Source: CAMYOC01 sp963704875
Lineage (GTDB): Bacteria > Pseudomonadota > Gammaproteobacteria > Steroidobacterales > XN24
Direction of reading: 5' to 3'
NCBI GenBank assembly: GCA_963704875.1
Contig: CAVPIA010000004.1
Location: forward strand, 1 to 64,000
Length of the DNA: 64,000 nt
The translations under genes were made by a program, and so were the position numbers. Position 1 is the stretch's first letter. Each line of letters starts with the position of its first letter. The notes under the pieces were generated by a model. That model made no database searches. It worked only from the letters and a program-made list of their open reading frames with translations, and was not told the DNA's origin. Positions 61,299-64,000 of the stretch are shown here, piece by piece.

Positions 61299-63605
61299 TC
61301 ACCGCTGGATTGAAATGGATCTGGAACTCTCACCACCCGTCGTAATTGTGGACGCAGACTCGGCGAACCCCGACTCCCTGACGTTGTCCACCGCGGCACG
61401 AACTTGCGCTCTGTGCCTGTCGATCAGTGTCTGGGGAGTGCCCGCGGTGCAATTCTCGGCGGTCAGAATCTCGTCTCCATCCATGCTGAGCGTCGTCACG
61501 CACTGGAACCCGGCCTCTGACTGGAGGCGCTCGATCTCCTCGTCCAGCGGCCCAACCTCCTTTTTCGTCTGCACCACGATATCCAGCAATTCCGGGGCGA
61601 GCGGGTGACCACGCTCAACGGCGATCAAGAACAGCCTCTCTGCCTGATCCAAATCTCCGACGCGGACCGCCTCCACGCCCTGTTCGGCTATCCACTGCGT
61701 CCGTTCATCTTCGCTTAGCTGAATTATTCGGGTGGCCTCGGCCTCGGCCTCTTTGTCGCCAGCCACGGCGAGACCTTGGAAAATGCCAATGGCCTGGTCG
61801 AAATCAGCTCTTAGCAGCGCGTCTTCGCCATCGCTATAGGTTAATAAAGGTCGAGGATCGTCCGCGAGTTGGACCCGGATACTCTCGGACTTTGCATAGG
61901 CAACAGCGGTGCCTCCCTTCGCGTCCTCCAACGAGACATCTGCCCCGCCTTGGAGGAGTACTCCGACGATATCGCCATGTCCCCGGTTCGCGGCAAGCAT
62001 CAAGGCCGTGAGACCGTCATTGCCCTGCGCGTCGATTGTCGCGCCGTTGGCGATCAAGGCCTCGACTGCATCGAGTTTGTCGTCGGCCGCGGCATAGGCC
62101 AGCGGGGTATGACCCAGGTTGTTTCTGGCGTCTACCTCCGCACCGCCATCTATCAGAAGCTGTACCAGATCTGCGGTCTTCGCGTAATGGAGCGCCGTCG
62201 CACCGTCCTCGTTTCGCAAGCCCACATTCGCCTGGCTCCCGATCAAGTCTGCGACGACCTGCGTATGGCCTCTGATCGTCGCCATCATCAACGCCGTACG
62301 TCCGTCATCGGTTTGCGCATCAGTCGGAGACTGTGCTGCAAGCAGGGTTTGGACAATGCCAGAATGACCCTGGGTAGACGCCAATAACAGAGCGTTCGCT
62401 CCATCCGTTGTTCGCAAGTCGACCGTAGCGCCCGCTGCGAGCAGCAAATCGACGATATCAGAATATCCTTGCCAGGCAGCATTGTTGAGCGGGGTCTTGC
62501 CCTTCTCGCTGCCAAGGTCGACCGGGGCACCGCTTGCCAATAACGTCCCGACAACATCGAAGTATCCACGGTCCGCAGCCTTCGACAGTGGAGTATCTCC
62601 CTCTCTGCTCCTCGCATCGACAACTGCACCGCGATCAATCAATAACTGTGCGATCTCTCCGCTCTTCGCGTAGTGAAGCGCCGTATTGCCTTGCGCGTCT
62701 TGCAACAACATGTCTGCGCTGCTATCCAGCAGAGATCTGACGATCTGGCCATGCCCGCCCCGAGCAGCCACCATCAGTGGTGTCCGGCCGTCATCGCCTT
62801 GAATATCGACGGAAGCCTGCGCAGAGAGCAGGATCGCAACCACGTCCGAGTGACCAAGGTCCGCCGCCTGAATCAGTGCACTCGTTCCATCCGCAGCTCG
62901 CGCGTCTATCGCGACGCCCTGTGCGATCAGAGCTTCGACCACATCGGCCTGCCCTTGCCGGGCCGGATTTATCAACGTGCGCGCCGGGCGCCTGGTCGCA
63001 TCTGTTTCTGTGCCTTCGTAGCGACGCATCACCCACCTGCCGTTTTCCAGTGAGTATTCCTCCTCGACTCCGGCGTCGAACAGCCGGACACGCAGGAATC
63101 CAATCGGCTGGGCCGCAGGATCGCTTGAGGGTTCGTGCAGCCTCAACACAAGCTCTCCTGCATCACCTCCGAACAAGGCTGCCAGGCCGCCTCCGCCCGA
63201 CTCTGTGTTGTGCCAAACACCGACGTTTGTCGGTAGGGAGTTCAGACCTTTTTGGGCAGACATGATGGTGACCTTGACGCCATCATCCCGGGTCCAGCTC
63301 CGCATCGGCATGGAAACGCCACCACTGCCCACTGATACGGCTGAATCTGGCGCCGGCGCCGCCAATTCTTGCAGCGTCGCGGGGCCAATTGCCATGCTGA
63401 CTCGCTCCAGCACGACCGCCATCTCATCCGGGCTCACGTTCATCGGACCCGCGACGAGAGTCCTGTGATCGCCGGCTCCCGGCGCCTCGACAGGCGAAGA
63501 TTGGGATTCTCCCACCGGCGTCGCCGCGTCCGTGACTTGTGCCGAGCTTGCCGCTGATGCCAGGCCAACGATTAGCCCGAAGGAAACAAGATTTGCGTAT
63601 TTCAT
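61299..63605 (-). CDS. Secreted ankyrin-repeat protein
   Basis: 768 residues. Signal peptide (LIVGLASAASSAQV), an N-terminal region of about 200 residues with no clear family (VSMPMRSWTRDDGVKVTIMS, LHEPSSDPAAQPIGFLRVRL), then about eleven ankyrin repeats at about 210-570, each with the GxTALxxAxxxG frame (DGTSALIQAADLGHSDVVAI, DGRTPLMVAARGGHGQIV, GHTPLAYAAADD). The C-terminal 190 residues include helical TPR-like hairpins (FDQAIGIFQGLAVAGDKEAE). It is likely to be a periplasmic or surface interaction protein; the partner is unknown. ATG 63605 has AGGAGA upstream. Confidence 0.85.
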   Translation of the reverse strand: MKYANLVSFGLIVGLASAASSAQVTDAATPVGESQSSPVEAPGAGDHRTLVAGPMNVSPDEMAVVLERVSMAIGPATLQELAAPAPDSAVSVGSGGVSMPMRSWTRDDGVKVTIMSAQKGLNSLPTNVGVWHNTESGGGGLAALFGGDAGELVLRLHEPSSDPAAQPIGFLRVRLFDAGVEEEYSLENGRWVMRRYEGTETDATRRPARTLINPARQGQADVVEALIAQGVAIDARAADGTSALIQAADLGHSDVVAILLSAQASVDIQGDDGRTPLMVAARGGHGQIVRSLLDSSADMLLQDAQGNTALHYAKSGEIAQLLIDRGAVVDARSREGDTPLSKAADRGYFDVVGTLLASGAPVDLGSEKGKTPLNNAAWQGYSDIVDLLLAAGATVDLRTTDGANALLLASTQGHSGIVQTLLAAQSPTDAQTDDGRTALMMATIRGHTQVVADLIGSQANVGLRNEDGATALHYAKTADLVQLLIDGGAEVDARNNLGHTPLAYAAADDKLDAVEALIANGATIDAQGNDGLTALMLAANRGHGDIVGVLLQGGADVSLEDAKGGTAVAYAKSESIRVQLADDPRPLLTYSDGEDALLRADFDQAIGIFQGLAVAGDKEAEAEATRIIQLSEDERTQWIAEQGVEAVRVGDLDQAERLFLIAVERGHPLAPELLDIVVQTKKEVGPLDEEIERLQSEAGFQCVTTLSMDGDEILTAENCTAGTPQTLIDRHRAQVRAAVDNVRESGFAESASTITTGGESSRSISIQR

Positions 63606-63722
63606 CTCGCCAATCTCCTGCTTGGGTGCCAGTCATTTACGGACAGGACGGGAGCAAGGGAGGAGGAACTGTCAAAAACGCCCGCAGGCTCAGAGACTTT
63701 GTTATCGAGCGTAGCGTTGGAC

Positions 63723-64000
63723 TCAGGTCAAAACCACGATCTTGCCGATCTGCTGATTCGATTCCATGTAGCGATGCGCTTCGACGATCTCATCCAGCGC
63801 AAACGTTTTCGCCACGATGGGTTTGAAATCGCCTGCGGCAAGACCATCGTAGACAAACTGCTTCGCCCACCCCATGCGTTCGGGATCGCCGGTGATCTCG
63901 AACAATGTGTAACCCTGGATCGACAAACCCCTGCCGAGGGCTTCCATCAGCGGGTACGGGGTAGCCGCCGGCGCCAATGCGCCGTATACGAATATCGTGC
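63723..64000 (-). CDS. C-terminal part of an MDR-family zinc-binding dehydrogenase/quinone oxidoreductase
   Basis: The last 92 codons of a gene entering from the right edge, read leftward. The sequence TIFVYGALAPAATPYPLMEA and MGWAKQFVYDGLAAGDFKPI, with the ending ALDEIVEAHRYMESNQQIGK then IVVLT, is the standard C-terminus of NADPH:quinone reductase-like MDR proteins. The cofactor half is outside the window. It is separated from the ankyrin gene by about 115 bases with no repeat. Confidence 0.88.
   Translation of the reverse strand, partial: TIFVYGALAPAATPYPLMEALGRGLSIQGYTLFEITGDPERMGWAKQFVYDGLAAGDFKPIVAKTFALDEIVEAHRYMESNQQIGKIVVLT

Overview
The window reads as a chromosomal segment of a free-living, probably marine, gammaproteobacterium with high GC. 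The supporting signs are ubiquinone biosynthesis genes (UbiG, a COQ7-type hydroxylase), a Thermus-type isocitrate dehydrogenase, a beta-1,3-glucan (laminarin) locus, a MerR/LitR-style light-response cluster, a PEP-CTERM protein and many TolB-like/TPR proteins. A Woeseiales-like lineage is my inference from this mix. No phage, conjugative, CRISPR or rRNA genes were seen, and I recognised no tRNA by eye.

Layout. Positions 1-12.1 kb hold a beta-1,3-glucan utilisation locus: a GH16 lipoprotein with four tandem C-terminal modules (minus strand, broken by frameshifts and running off the left edge), a GPH-type sugar symporter, two GH17 proteins, a large GH149-like beta-1,3-glucan phosphorylase (broken by frameshifts) and a LacI regulator. 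A near-perfect LacI-type palindrome lies between the divergent GH16 and symporter genes. 12.2-16.3 kb holds housekeeping or accessory genes (MOSC, flavin-binding PPOX-like, AI-2E permease, YpfJ-like zinc peptidase). 16.3-18.3 kb holds a two-gene flavocytochrome (tetraheme cytochrome plus Tat-exported flavoprotein). 18.4-20.8 kb holds a penicillin-acylase family lipoprotein. 21-29.6 kb holds three TolB-like/TPR membrane proteins with an AraC regulator and two cytochrome P460 genes between them. 29.6-33.6 kb holds a phospholipase D lipoprotein flanked by two copies of the 3' end of icd, then icd itself and a divergent small winged-helix gene.

37.2-44.9 kb is a coherent light/oxidative-stress cluster: MerR regulator, ubiG, SDR, DUF2256, DUF427, CIA30-like protein, a permuted cryptochrome/photolyase-like protein, a DCC-COQ7 fusion, HiPIP and fasciclin. 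Two promoters in it carry the same operator at the same distance from a TTGACA -35 box. 45.8-49 kb holds an ECF sigma/anti-sigma/TPR operon divergent from a fourth TolB-TPR gene. 49-64 kb holds scattered single genes: HNH nuclease, DUF4386, beta-propeller, CPBP protease, a fifth TolB-TPR, GNAT, a truncated LacI, LysR, a CadC-like TolB-TPR with its own DNA-binding domain next to an outer-membrane barrel gene, a PEP-CTERM protein, an ankyrin-repeat protein and a quinone-oxidoreductase fragment.

Two themes cross the whole window. First, six paralogues share one putative periplasmic TolB-like/TPR module, five with a three-helix membrane head and one with an OmpR-type DNA-binding head. Second, at least four families of short palindromic repeats fill the intergenic gaps, sometimes supplying a stop or start codon of the adjacent gene. 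The frameshifts in GH16, GH149-like and PLD genes are single-base changes in otherwise conserved proteins, so assembly error and recent decay are both possible.
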